Assembly (NCBI GenBank): GCA_030041255.1
Contig: JASHOF010000045.1
Coordinates: 1-64,000, forward strand
DNA length: 64,000 nucleotides
Direction: 5' to 3'
DNA from: Acetobacteraceae bacterium
Lineage (GTDB): Bacteria > Pseudomonadota > Alphaproteobacteria > Acetobacterales > Acetobacteraceae
Both the position numbers and the translations under genes were made by a program. The notes under the pieces are model-generated. The model was given only the letters and a program-made list of their open reading frames with translations, was not told where the DNA came from and ran no database searches. The first letter of the stretch is position 1. The number at the start of each line of letters is the position of its first letter. This document shows positions 20,003 to 28,679 of the stretch, piece by piece.

Positions 20003-20659
20003 TCAACTGCCCTCAGGCGCCACTTCTCTGAGCAGCACCCCGAACCCTACCCGGTGATGCGGGGTGGCACCAAGCCGCCCGATCGCCGCCCGGTGCGCCG
20101 CGGTCGCATAGCCTGCATTCTCCGCCCAACCATAGCCCGGGAAGCGGGCTGAAAGGCGCGCCATGGCGCGATCGCGCACCACTTTCGCGACGATCGAGGC
20201 GGCGGCGATCGAAAGGCAACGCTGATCCCCGCCGATCACGGTCAGCGCCCGGCAGGAAAGGGGCGGGGCAACGTTCCCGTCGATCAGGGCAAGGTCCGGC
20301 AGGCCGGGCAGGCGGGCCACTGCCCGGCGCATGGCGAGCAGCGTCGCACCCAGGATATTGAGCGTCGCAATCTCGGCGACCGATGCAGCGCCGAGGCCGA
20401 TCTCGGCCATCCCGCACCCAAAGAGCGCCAGGAACGCCGTTTCACGCGCCTCCCGTGAAAGCCGCTTCGAGTCGTCGATCAGCGCGGCCAGAGCCGCCGG
20501 CGGCCGGCGGCGGAAGATGACGGCGGCCGCCAGCACCGGCCCGGCCAGCGGCCCTCTCCCTGCCTCATCCACCCCGGCGACCCGCCCGCCCGCCTTCGCC
20601 TCGAGCCCGAAGTCCGGCCTGGCGGCGAGATCGCGACCGGGACGGCCGGCCTCTTTCAC
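20003..20659 (-). CDS. rnhB: Ribonuclease HII
   Basis: The 218-residue enzyme cleaves RNA in RNA-DNA hybrids and at single ribonucleotides. Visible family motifs: [13 protein letters not shown] (Asp31, Glu32 metal ligands), DDSKRLS, ALIDGN (third Asp), and [14 protein letters not shown]. It starts 5 bases after the bamE stop and is followed by ccrM, so it is an internal gene of the bamE-rnhB-ccrM unit. Confidence 0.95.
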   Translation of the reverse strand: MKEAGRPGRDLAARPDFGLEAKAGGRVAGVDEAGRGPLAGPVLAAAVIFRRRPPAALAALIDDSKRLSREARETAFLALFGCGMAEIGLGAASVAEIATLNILGATLLAMRRAVARLPGLPDLALIDGNVAPPLSCRALTVIGGDQRCLSIAAASIVAKVVRDRAMARLSARFPGYGWAENAGYATAAHRAAIGRLGATPHHRVGFGVLLREVAPEGS

Positions 20660-20664
20660 GGCTG

Positions 20665-21225
20665 CTACAAACCGCCCTCCTGCGGCATGCCGCCCTCGAG
20701 CCCGCCGCCGGTCGCCGTATTCGGCATCGGCGCTGGCGTGTAGCGCCCCACATTGCCGATCAACTGCTGGAAGAACGACGCACTGCCCCCCGGCGAGGGG
20801 GTCGCGCCCCCGGCCATGCTCACCTGCACGGCCTGTTTCTGGTCGAGATGCTCCACCTTCTCGAGCAGCCCCTGGTCATTGAACGTCAGGACCACCACCT
20901 CCTGGCCCAGGACCCCAGGGAATCGGCCGATCCGCGACCGCGTGACCTGGGCCATATAAGCCCAGCGATTCGAATCGAAGAGGCCACGGCTGGTCGGCGT
21001 GCCGAGCAGCGCCGTCACGTCGGCTTCGGTGGTCGTTCCCGGCACAAGCTGCTTCAGTTGGTCCTGGGTCACGCTCTGGCCGCGATAGTTCAGGGGTGCC
21101 GTGAACAGCCCGCATCCGGCCAGCACGACCGCCAGCCCGAGCATCGGCAAGAAACGAACAGGCCCTGCCCAGGCTCTCCGCGGAGCCCCGGCCGGCTGCG
21201 CATGGTTGAGGCGAAGCCTGGTCAA
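20665..21225 (-). CDS. bamE: Outer-membrane assembly lipoprotein BamE (SmpA/OmlA family)
   Basis: A 186-residue lipoprotein of the BAM complex. A hydrophobic stretch ends in the lipobox LAGC with Cys38 as the lipidated residue; the SmpA/OmlA domain follows, with [37 protein letters not shown] and a glycine/proline-rich C-terminal tail. The start at 21225 is TTG preceded by GAGGA; a start at the Met ten residues before Cys38 is possible. The first gene of the minus-strand unit, divergent from the cbp3-like gene. Confidence 0.88.
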   Translation of the reverse strand: MTRLRLNHAQPAGAPRRAWAGPVRFLPMLGLAVVLAGCGLFTAPLNYRGQSVTQDQLKQLVPGTTTEADVTALLGTPTSRGLFDSNRWAYMAQVTRSRIGRFPGVLGQEVVVLTFNDQGLLEKVEHLDQKQAVQVSMAGGATPSPGGSASFFQQLIGNVGRYTPAPMPNTATGGGLEGGMPQEGGL

Positions 21226-21383
21226 TCCTCGATCCCTCCCCGATCAGTGTCGCGGCCCGACGAGGAATCCGCCAAGCCGGTTGACCCCGGCGGCGGGCGC
21301 GCTATCAGCCTCCCGCCCGGCCCTCGGTGTCATGCAGGCCGGCGCAAGTCAACTTTTTCCGCAGTTCGGGCAAGGAAAGGCGG

Positions 21384-21920
21384 GTGTTCGGCTTCGGACG
21401 ACGGCGGTATGAGCGGATCGGCTTCGTGCTCTACGGCGCGGTGGTCGCGGCGGCGCGCCACCCCGCGCTTTATCGTGACCTCGGCGTGCCCGACACGCTC
21501 GACGGTCGCTTCGACCTGGTCGGCCTCTATGCCGCACTGCTGATCCTTCGCCTGGAAGCCGAACCGCCCCTCGGCCACGCCCTGGCGCAGGCCCTTTTCG
21601 ACGCCATGTTCAACGATATGGATGTGAACCTGCGGGAAATGGGGGTGGGCGATCTCTCCGTCGGCAAGCGGGTGAAGGCGATGTGGACGGCTTTTCATGG
21701 CCGCGCCGCCGCCTACGCCGCCGCGCTCGCCGAGCCCGATCCGGCACCGCTCGAGGCGGCGCTTGCCCGCAATGTCTGGCGCGGCAATCCGCCGCTGAGC
21801 CAGGTCGCGGCGCTGGCCCGGCTGGTGCGCTCGGAAAAGCAGCATCTGGCAGGCCAGCCGCTCGCCGAGATTGCTGCCGGCGCGGTCCGTTTTCTGGCCC
21901 CGACTCCCGCCGCCGCATGA
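21384..21920 (+). CDS. Ubiquinol-cytochrome c chaperone family protein (Cbp3-like)
   Basis: A 178-residue protein of the ubiquinol-cytochrome c chaperone family, needed in mitochondria for cytochrome b assembly. Typical segments: GRRRYERIGFVLYGAVVAAARHP, LYAALLILRLE, and MFNDMDVNLREMGVGDLSVGKRVK. I chose GTG at 21384, preceded by AAGGAAAGG; upstream codons do not resemble the family. Ends in a 4-base overlap with yceD. The pairing with a YceD protein is common in alphaproteobacteria. Confidence 0.9.
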   Translation: MFGFGRRRYERIGFVLYGAVVAAARHPALYRDLGVPDTLDGRFDLVGLYAALLILRLEAEPPLGHALAQALFDAMFNDMDVNLREMGVGDLSVGKRVKAMWTAFHGRAAAYAAALAEPDPAPLEAALARNVWRGNPPLSQVAALARLVRSEKQHLAGQPLAEIAAGAVRFLAPTPAAA

Positions 21921-22369
21921 CGGAGAATAGGATCCCCTCCGAACTCTCCCGCCCGCTCCGTCTCGCGGCCATCCCTCCGACGGGGTACCAGGTCGAGATC
22001 ACGGCAAACCCTGACGAATGCCGGGCGCTGGCCCGCCGCTTCGGCCTGCCCTCGATCGAAGCCCTCTCCTGCAATTTTACGCTCTCGCGGGAACCGGGCG
22101 CCGTCATCCGTGCCGCCGGCATTCTCAGCGCGCGCGTCACGCAACTTTGCCGGGTGACGCTCGATGAATTTCCTGCATCGGTCGCGGAGCGCTTCGCCGT
22201 CCGCTTCGTGCCGGCAGGCAGTGAAACAGAGGCGTTCGATCCCGAGGCGCCGGACGAGATTCCCTACGCCGGCGGCATGCTCGATCTCGGCGAAGCCACT
22301 GCCGAACAGCTTGCGCTCGCGCTCGATCCCTGGCCACGCAAGCCGGACGCGGCCTTGCAAATCCAGTAG
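21917..22369 (+). CDS. yceD: DUF177 / YceD family protein
   Basis: A 150-residue DUF177 protein, with SELSRPLRLAAIP at the N-terminus, the VTQLCRVTLDEFPASV core (single Cys), and the acidic PDEIPYAGGMLDLGEATAEQLALALDPWPRKPDA end. In bacteria and chloroplasts this family is linked to 23S rRNA accumulation and rpmF expression. It usually precedes rpmF or plsX, but here the next gene is a tungstate/molybdate-binding protein. Confidence 0.9.
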   Translation: MTENRIPSELSRPLRLAAIPPTGYQVEITANPDECRALARRFGLPSIEALSCNFTLSREPGAVIRAAGILSARVTQLCRVTLDEFPASVAERFAVRFVPAGSETEAFDPEAPDEIPYAGGMLDLGEATAEQLALALDPWPRKPDAALQIQ

Positions 22370-22497
22370 CCACGATGCGTCATTCCCGGGTCGCCGGAGA
22401 CGTTGGCCGGGTATTGTGATACCTGTCCGCGCGGCGATCCGCTTCGAGGATTGCACGAGCCGGTCTTTTCATCGTCAACAGTCAGGGGGAGCGTCCG

Positions 22498-23469
22498 ATG
22501 AGGGCCTTGGTTGTCGCGACAGGTTTCGCTGTGCTCATGGTTTTCACAACCGCCGCACCGGAGCCGGCTCGGGCGGCCGGAGAGACCGACCTTGCGGTGT
22601 TCGCCGCCGGTACGCTCGCGGTGCCGTTCCGCCAACTCGACAAGGTCTTCGAGCAGCAGCATCCGAACGTCGTCGTTCAGCCGGAGTTTGGCGGCAGCGT
22701 CATGATGGCGCGGCGTATCACGGATCTGCATCACCGTGCGGACGTTTATGCCGCGGCCGATTATCATGTGATCCCGAAATATCTTTTTCACACCGACAGC
22801 GGGAAGGCTTATGCAAACTGGTACGTGGGTTTCGCGGGCAATGCGATTACCTTTGCCTATACTGCCAAAAGCCGCTACGCGCGGGACGTCACCTCCGATA
22901 ACTGGTACAAGGTGCTTGCGCGCCCGGGCGTCGAGATCGGCCGGTCCAACCCGAACACCGATCCTTCCGGCTACCAGACGCTGCAAATGCTGAACCTGGC
23001 AGCAGAATTCTATGCCGACCCGAAGCTTGCTCCCGGAGTCCTTGCCAACGCGCCGCTGACCAACATGCGCGATACCGAAACGTCGCTGCTCTCGGCACTC
23101 GAGCTCGGCGAGATCGATTATCTGGCGATCTACCGCTCGGACGCCATGCAGCACGGGCTCGAATATGTGCATCTGCCGGCGAAGATCGACCTCAGCGACC
23201 CGACGTACGCGGCATATTACAAGAGCGGTGTTGCGGAAACGAAGAACGGTGCCTTGCCCGGCAAGCCGATCGTCTATGCCGTAACGATCCCGACCAACAC
23301 TCCCGTGCCGGCCCTCGCGGCGCAATACGTGGAACTTCTGCTCGGGCCGGAGGGGCAGGCCATCATGGCCCGGAACGGCTTCCGCGTCATCAACCCGGCC
23401 TACGGCGTGCACTCCGCGAGCATGCCGGCTGCAATCCGCGAGGCCGTGAAGCCCTGGCCGGCATGGTAG
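22498..23469 (+). CDS. wtpA: Tungstate/molybdate ABC transporter, periplasmic binding protein (WtpA-type)
   Basis: The 323-residue protein begins with a Sec signal peptide (cleavage expected after ARA, residue 26). The mature protein shows the WtpA/ModA pattern: LAVFAAGTLAVPFRQLDKVF, GGSVMMARRITDL with ADVYAAADYHVIP, the SNPNTDPSGYQTL ligand region, and EIDYLAIYRSDAMQHGLEYVHLP. This is the archaeal-type WtpA/ModA (subgroup with octahedral oxyanion binding) rather than the E. coli ModA group. One ligand is a Glu in the FEY(K/R)S context in many members; here the position reads AIYRS, so affinity may differ. First gene of the C1 island; AGGGGGAG lies upstream of the ATG. Confidence 0.87.
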   Translation: MRALVVATGFAVLMVFTTAAPEPARAAGETDLAVFAAGTLAVPFRQLDKVFEQQHPNVVVQPEFGGSVMMARRITDLHHRADVYAAADYHVIPKYLFHTDSGKAYANWYVGFAGNAITFAYTAKSRYARDVTSDNWYKVLARPGVEIGRSNPNTDPSGYQTLQMLNLAAEFYADPKLAPGVLANAPLTNMRDTETSLLSALELGEIDYLAIYRSDAMQHGLEYVHLPAKIDLSDPTYAAYYKSGVAETKNGALPGKPIVYAVTIPTNTPVPALAAQYVELLLGPEGQAIMARNGFRVINPAYGVHSASMPAAIREAVKPWPAW

Positions 23470-23520
23470 AATAGCCCGCGCCGCGGGTGGCTCTCGAGCA
23501 GCGGCGCGATGGGGGAAGCC

Positions 23521-24390
23521 ATGGATGCCGTGAAAGACGACCGGGAGGCGACGATCCGCCCGCAGCCGGAGCATTCCCTCCGCCCGCACCTCGCCCCGCC
23601 GGCAGCCGGCGTGCTCCTCCTTTCGTGGTTCCTGGGCAGCCTGCTGCTTGCCTTCATCGTCGTACCGCTGCTCGGCCTGGCGATCAGCCAATCGGGCGGT
23701 AGTCTGCTGCACGTTGCGGCGCTGCCCGACGTACGGCAGGCGATCCTCCTCAGCATCGAGGCGGCATTGCTTGCCACCGCCGTCGCTGCTCTGCTTGGCG
23801 TTCCTCTTGCGTACGCGCTGGCCCGCGCAAGCTTTCGCGGGCAGGGGCTCGTTGCGGCGGTGGTCGATATGCCGCTCGCTGTGCCGCACACGGTGGCCGG
23901 CATCGCGCTCCTGTTCGTCTTCGGTCGCAACGGCGTATTCGGTGCGCCCGCTGCCTGGCTCGGCCTCAGGTTCTGGGGCACGGTGGCTGGCATCGTCATC
24001 GCCATGCTGTTCGTCTCTGCTCCCTACACGGTGAGCGCGGCGCGCATCGGCTTCGAGGCGGTCGATCCCAGGCTGGAGAAAGTGGCGCGCACGCTCGGCA
24101 TGGGACCATGGCGCGTGCTTTGGCATGTCACGCTGCCGCTTGCCTGGCGTAGCATCGCCACGGGTCTCACTTTGACGTCAGCGCGCGCTATCAGCGAGTT
24201 CGGTGCGGTGGTCATCCTGGTCTATTATCCGATGACCGCGCCGGTGAAAATCTACGAACTCTTCCTGCGCTTCGGCATGCACGAGGCTGCCGGCATGGCA
24301 ACGCTTTTGCTGGCGGTCTCCCTCGTTCTTCTGATCCTGTTCCGCCATTTCGCGCATGGTCAGGAAAGGGTATCGGGGTACGGGAGATGA
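23521..24390 (+). CDS. wtpB: Tungstate/molybdate ABC transporter, permease (WtpB-type)
   Basis: A 289-residue inner-membrane permease with about six membrane helices and the BPD-transporter EAA loop VARTLGMGPWRVLWHVTLP, which docks onto the ATPase. The segment AISEFGAVVILVYYPMTAPV is typical of ModB/WtpB proteins. I chose ATG 23521, with GGGGGAAGCC just upstream, over ATG 23509. It overlaps the ATPase gene by four bases. Confidence 0.87.
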   Translation: MDAVKDDREATIRPQPEHSLRPHLAPPAAGVLLLSWFLGSLLLAFIVVPLLGLAISQSGGSLLHVAALPDVRQAILLSIEAALLATAVAALLGVPLAYALARASFRGQGLVAAVVDMPLAVPHTVAGIALLFVFGRNGVFGAPAAWLGLRFWGTVAGIVIAMLFVSAPYTVSAARIGFEAVDPRLEKVARTLGMGPWRVLWHVTLPLAWRSIATGLTLTSARAISEFGAVVILVYYPMTAPVKIYELFLRFGMHEAAGMATLLLAVSLVLLILFRHFAHGQERVSGYGR

Positions 24391-25466
24391 GCGCGCCGGC
24401 CGCCGCGCTCGAGGATGTTTCTCTCGAGCTCGGCCTGTTTTCGCTGAGAAATATCGGGCTCACGCTTGATCAGGGCGAAATCTGGGCCATCCTCGGCCCG
24501 AACGGCGCCGGCAAGTCGGTGACTCTGGAAACCATCGCCGGTTTCCATCGTCCGCACACGGGGCGCATTTTCATCGCCGGCCGCGACGTGACGAAGCTCG
24601 CACCAGAGCGACGCGGCGTCGGCCTCGTGTTTCAGAATTACGGCCTCTTTCCGCACCTGACGGTGGCTGCGAATGTCGCCTTCGGCCTCGGCAGCCGCGG
24701 CATGGACCTGGCTGAGGCGCTCTCCCGTTTCGGGATCGCACATCTTGCGGAAAGGCGGCCGCAGGATCTCAGCCCGGGCGAGAAGCAGCGCACGGCATTG
24801 GCGCGCGCCCTGATCAGAGAGCCCGGGCTCTTCCTGTTCGACGAGCCCTTCGCGGCACTCGATGCACGCACGCGCGACAGCCTGCGGGAGGAACTTGGGG
24901 CATTCCTGCGCGAGACGGGCATTCCGGCGATCTTCGTCACCCACGACCACACGGACGCGACCGTGCTGGCCGATCGCGTCGCCATCATCAAGAGTGGCGC
25001 CATCGTCCAGGCGGGACCTGTCGCGGACGTGTTCCAGGCGCCGGCAGACAGCTTCGTTGCTGATTTCCTCGGTATCGAAAACCGCCTGCCGGCCCGCGTG
25101 GTTGGCCGGAGCGGCCCCTACTTGCGTGTCGCCATCGGCGAGCGCCTCCTGCAGGTGCAAGGCGGCACGACCGCGGCCCCGGCAGGCGACATCTTTCTCT
25201 GCATCCGTGGCGAGGATATCGCGCTTTCTCGCTCCGAGGCGGCGATCTCGGAAGCGAACGCCGAAGGCGCGCCGATCAATCGCCTGAGCATGCGCGTGGT
25301 GCGGATCATCGCGCTCGGTGCGCTCTGCAAGGTGCTGCTGGATGGGGCCTTTCCGCTCACCGCCTGCCTGACCCGCCGGGCCGCGCGCGAACTCGGTCTC
25401 GTGCCCGGAGCCGATGCCGTGGTCGAGATCGCGCCCGATTCGATCCACATGCTCGCGGTTCCCTGA
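24387..25466 (+). CDS. wtpC: Tungstate/molybdate ABC transporter, ATPase (WtpC-type)
   Basis: The 359-residue ATPase shows Walker A GPNGAGKS, the signature LSPGEKQRTALARAL (signature Ser-Pro-Gly-Glu instead of Ser-Gly-Gly-Gln), Walker B LFLFDEP and the switch His in FVTHDHTDA. The last ~120 residues form a regulatory mop/TOBE-like domain. The protein powers oxyanion uptake by WtpAB. The stop is followed after four bases by a MoeA-like gene, tying metal uptake to cofactor assembly. Confidence 0.88.
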   Translation: MSAPAAALEDVSLELGLFSLRNIGLTLDQGEIWAILGPNGAGKSVTLETIAGFHRPHTGRIFIAGRDVTKLAPERRGVGLVFQNYGLFPHLTVAANVAFGLGSRGMDLAEALSRFGIAHLAERRPQDLSPGEKQRTALARALIREPGLFLFDEPFAALDARTRDSLREELGAFLRETGIPAIFVTHDHTDATVLADRVAIIKSGAIVQAGPVADVFQAPADSFVADFLGIENRLPARVVGRSGPYLRVAIGERLLQVQGGTTAAPAGDIFLCIRGEDIALSRSEAAISEANAEGAPINRLSMRVVRIIALGALCKVLLDGAFPLTACLTRRAARELGLVPGADAVVEIAPDSIHMLAVP

Positions 25467-25470
25467 GATC

Positions 25471-26688
25471 ATGGCGAAGGCGGATTCGCCATCGCGCTGG
25501 CGCGACATTCGCGGCATCGGCTTCGCCGGGAGGGCGCCACTGGCGCGCGCCTGGGCGTGGCTGGATAGCGGGCTGTTCCTGCCGAATCGCGCACCGGTGC
25601 GACCCGAGAAGGCGGTCGGCCGCGTCCTCTCCTCGTACGAACCGATGCGCACGGATTGGCCGCCCACGGATCGCGCCGCCATCGACGGCTTTGCGGTGCG
25701 CGCCGCCGAGACCGAGGGCGCCGGCATCTACAATCCCGTGCCGCTGGCGCTTACGAACGCGCCGGGCGCGGGATGCGCCGTTCCTGTTTCCGCCGGCGCA
25801 GCGCTGCCACCCGGCACCGATGCCGTACTGGCCTTCTCGGCGGTGTCTCGTGCCGGATCCGGCCGACTGGAGGTACTGGCTGAGGCGGCGCCCGGCGAAG
25901 GCGTGTCCGCCCGCGGCAGTGCGCTCGATCGCCATGCAAGGGTGGGCGTCATCGACAGGCCGATCAGGCCGCAGGATGCCGCCCTGCTCGCCATGCAACG
26001 CGTTGAAAACGTGCTGGCGTTCGTCCGCCCGGAGGTCAGGCTGGTCATCCCCGGGCCGAAAGAGGGGGATGCCGAGGCGCTGGAGACGATGCTGCGCGCC
26101 CTCGTGGTGCGCGACGGCGGCGTACCCAGCGGCGGAACGTGCAGATGGTACGGCGAGGCCATCGCGGCGGCGGCGGCCGAAGCCGATGTGGTTCTGATCG
26201 CCGGCCGCTCCGGTGCCGGCGAGGACGATCTGGCCGCAGGGCTCCTCGTGGAAGTGGGCGGAGAGGTGGCGATGCATGGCATTGCCATGCGCCCCGGCAC
26301 CTCGAGCGGGCTGGGGCGGTTGCGCGGGAAGGCGGTATTGCTGCTGCCGGGCGAGCCGCTGGCCTGCCTCACCGCCTACGACATGCTGGCGGGACGCCTG
26401 ATCCGGCGCCTCGGCGGGTTCTCTCTCGACCTTCCCTATCCGCGCGCGAGCTATCCGCTCGGCCGCAAGATCGTCTCCGCCATCGGCTTTACCGATGTGG
26501 TGCCGGTGGCACCGGCGGGAGAGGCCGTGGTCCCGATCGCCTCTGCCGAAAGCGCCGGGCTTCCAGCTTCGTGCCGGGCCGACGGCTTCGTGGTGGTGCC
26601 GGAAACGCTCGAGGGGCACGCCGAAGGCGAGACTGTCTCGGTCTTCCTCTACGACATCTTCGGCCGCTATCTATATTGTTGGCCATGA
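25471..26688 (+). CDS. Degenerate MoeA-like molybdopterin biosynthesis protein
   Basis: A 405-residue protein whose layout follows MoeA: RAPVRPEKAVGRVLSS, DRAAIDGFAVRAAETEGAG (cf. the S-x-x-D-G-Y/F-A motif), LPPGTDAVL, and a C-terminal GEPLACLTAYDMLAGRLIRRLGG. The molybdopterin-binding subdomain is poorly conserved: where MoeA has STGDE it reads RLVIPGPKEGDAEALETM, and the SGG motif is replaced by IAGRSGAGEDD. It may therefore be a partner subunit for the MoeA-PBP fusion encoded immediately downstream (4-base overlap), not an independent metal insertase. Paired MoeA genes occur in tungsten-using organisms. Confidence 0.72.
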   Translation: MAKADSPSRWRDIRGIGFAGRAPLARAWAWLDSGLFLPNRAPVRPEKAVGRVLSSYEPMRTDWPPTDRAAIDGFAVRAAETEGAGIYNPVPLALTNAPGAGCAVPVSAGAALPPGTDAVLAFSAVSRAGSGRLEVLAEAAPGEGVSARGSALDRHARVGVIDRPIRPQDAALLAMQRVENVLAFVRPEVRLVIPGPKEGDAEALETMLRALVVRDGGVPSGGTCRWYGEAIAAAAAEADVVLIAGRSGAGEDDLAAGLLVEVGGEVAMHGIAMRPGTSSGLGRLRGKAVLLLPGEPLACLTAYDMLAGRLIRRLGGFSLDLPYPRASYPLGRKIVSAIGFTDVVPVAPAGEAVVPIASAESAGLPASCRADGFVVVPETLEGHAEGETVSVFLYDIFGRYLYCWP

Positions 26689-28679
26689 CCCCGGATCAGG
26701 GCATGGCCGAACGGCTGGCGGCGCTTTCCCGGGCCGCGCGGCAGGATCAGTTCCTGGAGGTGATCCCGCGCGAAGAGGCCGAGGCGCGCCTGGCACGCCA
26801 TCTCAAGCCGGTGCCGTCCGGGCCGGAACGCGTTCCGCTCTCTCTGGCGCGCGGCCGCGTGCTCGCCGAGGATGTCGCGGCACCGGTCGATGTTCCCGGG
26901 TTCGATCGTGCGAGCGTGGACGGATTCGCCGTGCGCGCTGCCGATACCGCGGGAGCGAGCCCTGAAGTGCCAGCGGTGTTTCGCCTGAACGGCGAAATCC
27001 TGACACCTGGCATCGCACCCGGGGCGGAAATTGCCCGCGGCACCGCCAGCATCATTGCCACCGGCGGAATGGTGCCGCGCGGCGCCGATGCCGTAGCGAT
27101 GGTCGAGGATACGGAAACCTCCGATGGCCCGGACGGCGCGTTGCTGGTCGAAATTCGCCGCCCTGTGGCGCCCGGCCGGTTCGTGGCACTGGCCGGCTCC
27201 GATATCGCCCGCGGCGAGACCGTTCTCAGATCGGGACATCTCCTGGCCTCCCGGGAGATCGCCATGCTGGCGGCAGTGGGGCTCGGCGAAGTCCCGGTGT
27301 GGCGCCGCCCGCGCATCGCCATCCTCTCGACGGGTGACGAGATCGTGGCCCCGGGCACGCCGATCCGCCCCGGCCAGGTCTATGACAGCAACGCCGCCGT
27401 GCTGGCCGCGGCAACCGAAGAATTCGGCGGTGAGCCGCTCACGCTCGGCATCGTCCCGGACGACGAGGCGGCGCTGCTCACCGCACTCGATCGTGCTCTT
27501 GCCGCCGCCGATCTCGTGCTGCTCTCAGGCGGCACCTCGAAGGGCGCAGGCGACATCGCGCATCGGGTGATCGCACGACTTTCCGATCCCGGCGTCATCG
27601 TGCACGGCGTTGCCCTGAAGCCGGGCAAGCCGCTCTGTCTCGCTGTCAGCGGGGGCAAGCTGGTCGCCGTCCTGCCGGGCTTCCCCACCTCCGCGATGTT
27701 CACCTTCCACAGCTTCATCGCTCCCGTCATCGCGCGCCTTGCCGGCCGGCGCAGCAGCGCCGCGAGGCGCGTTGGCGCCACGTTGCCGCTCGCCGTGACC
27801 TCGGAGCGAGGGCGGACGGAATACGTGATGGTGTCCCTGATGCGATCGGCGGACGGCCTCATGGCCGCCTATCCCACCGCAAAAGGCTCGGGCGCCGTCA
27901 CGAGCTTTGCGCAGGCCGACGGGTTCTTCGAAATCGCCGCCGACCGCGAGATGGTTGCCGCCGGCACCGCCGTCGATGTCACCCTGATCGGCGAGGAAGC
28001 GGAACCAGCGGATCTGATCATCATCGGCAGCCATTGTGTCGGGCTCGATTTCCTGATCGGCATCCTGGAACGCGACGGGATTCGCGTGAAGGCGCTCAAT
28101 GTCGGCTCTTCCGGCGGGCTGGCGGCCGCAAAGCGCGGCGAGTGCGATCTCGCCGGCATCCACCTGATGGACCCTCGCACCGGACGCTACAATGTTCCCT
28201 TCCTCACCGATGCGCTAGCACTCCTGCGTGGATATTTGCGCCAGCAGGGCATCGTGTTCCGCCAGGACGACGCACGCTTTGCCGGATGCAGAAGCGCCGG
28301 CGAGGCACTTGCCGCGGCGCTCGCCGATCGAACCTCCCTGATGGTCAACCGCAACGCGGGGAGCGGGACGCGGATTCTCATCGACCGGCTGCTCGGTGGA
28401 GAGCGTCCGCCCGGCTACGGTTACCAGGCGAAGTCCCACAACGGGGTCGCCATTGCCGTCGCGCAACGGCGCGCCGACTGGGGCGTGGCGATCGATACCG
28501 TTGCCCGCCAGTACGGGCTTCTGTTTGTTCCATTGCAGGCCGAGCAATACGACTTCGTCGTTCCCCGCGCGCGCCTGCAAACTCCTGCGGTCCGTCGCTT
28601 CGCGCACCTTCTGGAAGACGCTGCCGTCCGTCGCCAGCTCGAAGCGATGGGTTTCGCCCCCCCTCAGGAGAGCGCCTGA
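26685..28679 (+). CDS. MoeA fused to a periplasmic-binding-type (LysR substrate-like) domain
   Basis: A 664-residue fusion. Residues ~1-430 are a complete MoeA (metal insertion into molybdopterin): RASVDGFAVRAADT, ATGGMVPRGADAVAMVED, LSTGDEIVAPG, LLSGGTSKGAGD and LPGFPTSAMFTF. Residues ~441-664 are a PBP-type domain: LIIIGSHCVGLDFL, SSGGLAAAKRGECDLAGIHLMD, NRNAGSGTRILIDRLL, and VPRARLQTPAVRRFAHLL. This MoeA-PBP architecture is known from archaea and anaerobes; the domain may bind tungstate or molybdate, giving an oxyanion-sensing or -channelling insertase. The start overlaps the previous stop (ATGA), and the stop overlaps fdhD (TGATG). Confidence 0.88.
   Translation: MTPDQGMAERLAALSRAARQDQFLEVIPREEAEARLARHLKPVPSGPERVPLSLARGRVLAEDVAAPVDVPGFDRASVDGFAVRAADTAGASPEVPAVFRLNGEILTPGIAPGAEIARGTASIIATGGMVPRGADAVAMVEDTETSDGPDGALLVEIRRPVAPGRFVALAGSDIARGETVLRSGHLLASREIAMLAAVGLGEVPVWRRPRIAILSTGDEIVAPGTPIRPGQVYDSNAAVLAAATEEFGGEPLTLGIVPDDEAALLTALDRALAAADLVLLSGGTSKGAGDIAHRVIARLSDPGVIVHGVALKPGKPLCLAVSGGKLVAVLPGFPTSAMFTFHSFIAPVIARLAGRRSSAARRVGATLPLAVTSERGRTEYVMVSLMRSADGLMAAYPTAKGSGAVTSFAQADGFFEIAADREMVAAGTAVDVTLIGEEAEPADLIIIGSHCVGLDFLIGILERDGIRVKALNVGSSGGLAAAKRGECDLAGIHLMDPRTGRYNVPFLTDALALLRGYLRQQGIVFRQDDARFAGCRSAGEALAAALADRTSLMVNRNAGSGTRILIDRLLGGERPPGYGYQAKSHNGVAIAVAQRRADWGVAIDTVARQYGLLFVPLQAEQYDFVVPRARLQTPAVRRFAHLLEDAAVRRQLEAMGFAPPQESA

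Noticed and set aside
22370-22497. Possible molybdenum/tungsten cofactor riboswitch before wtpA.
   Set aside because: The leader is short and I could not build the conserved multi-stem structure of the Moco/Tuco RNA by eye. A covariance-model search would decide.
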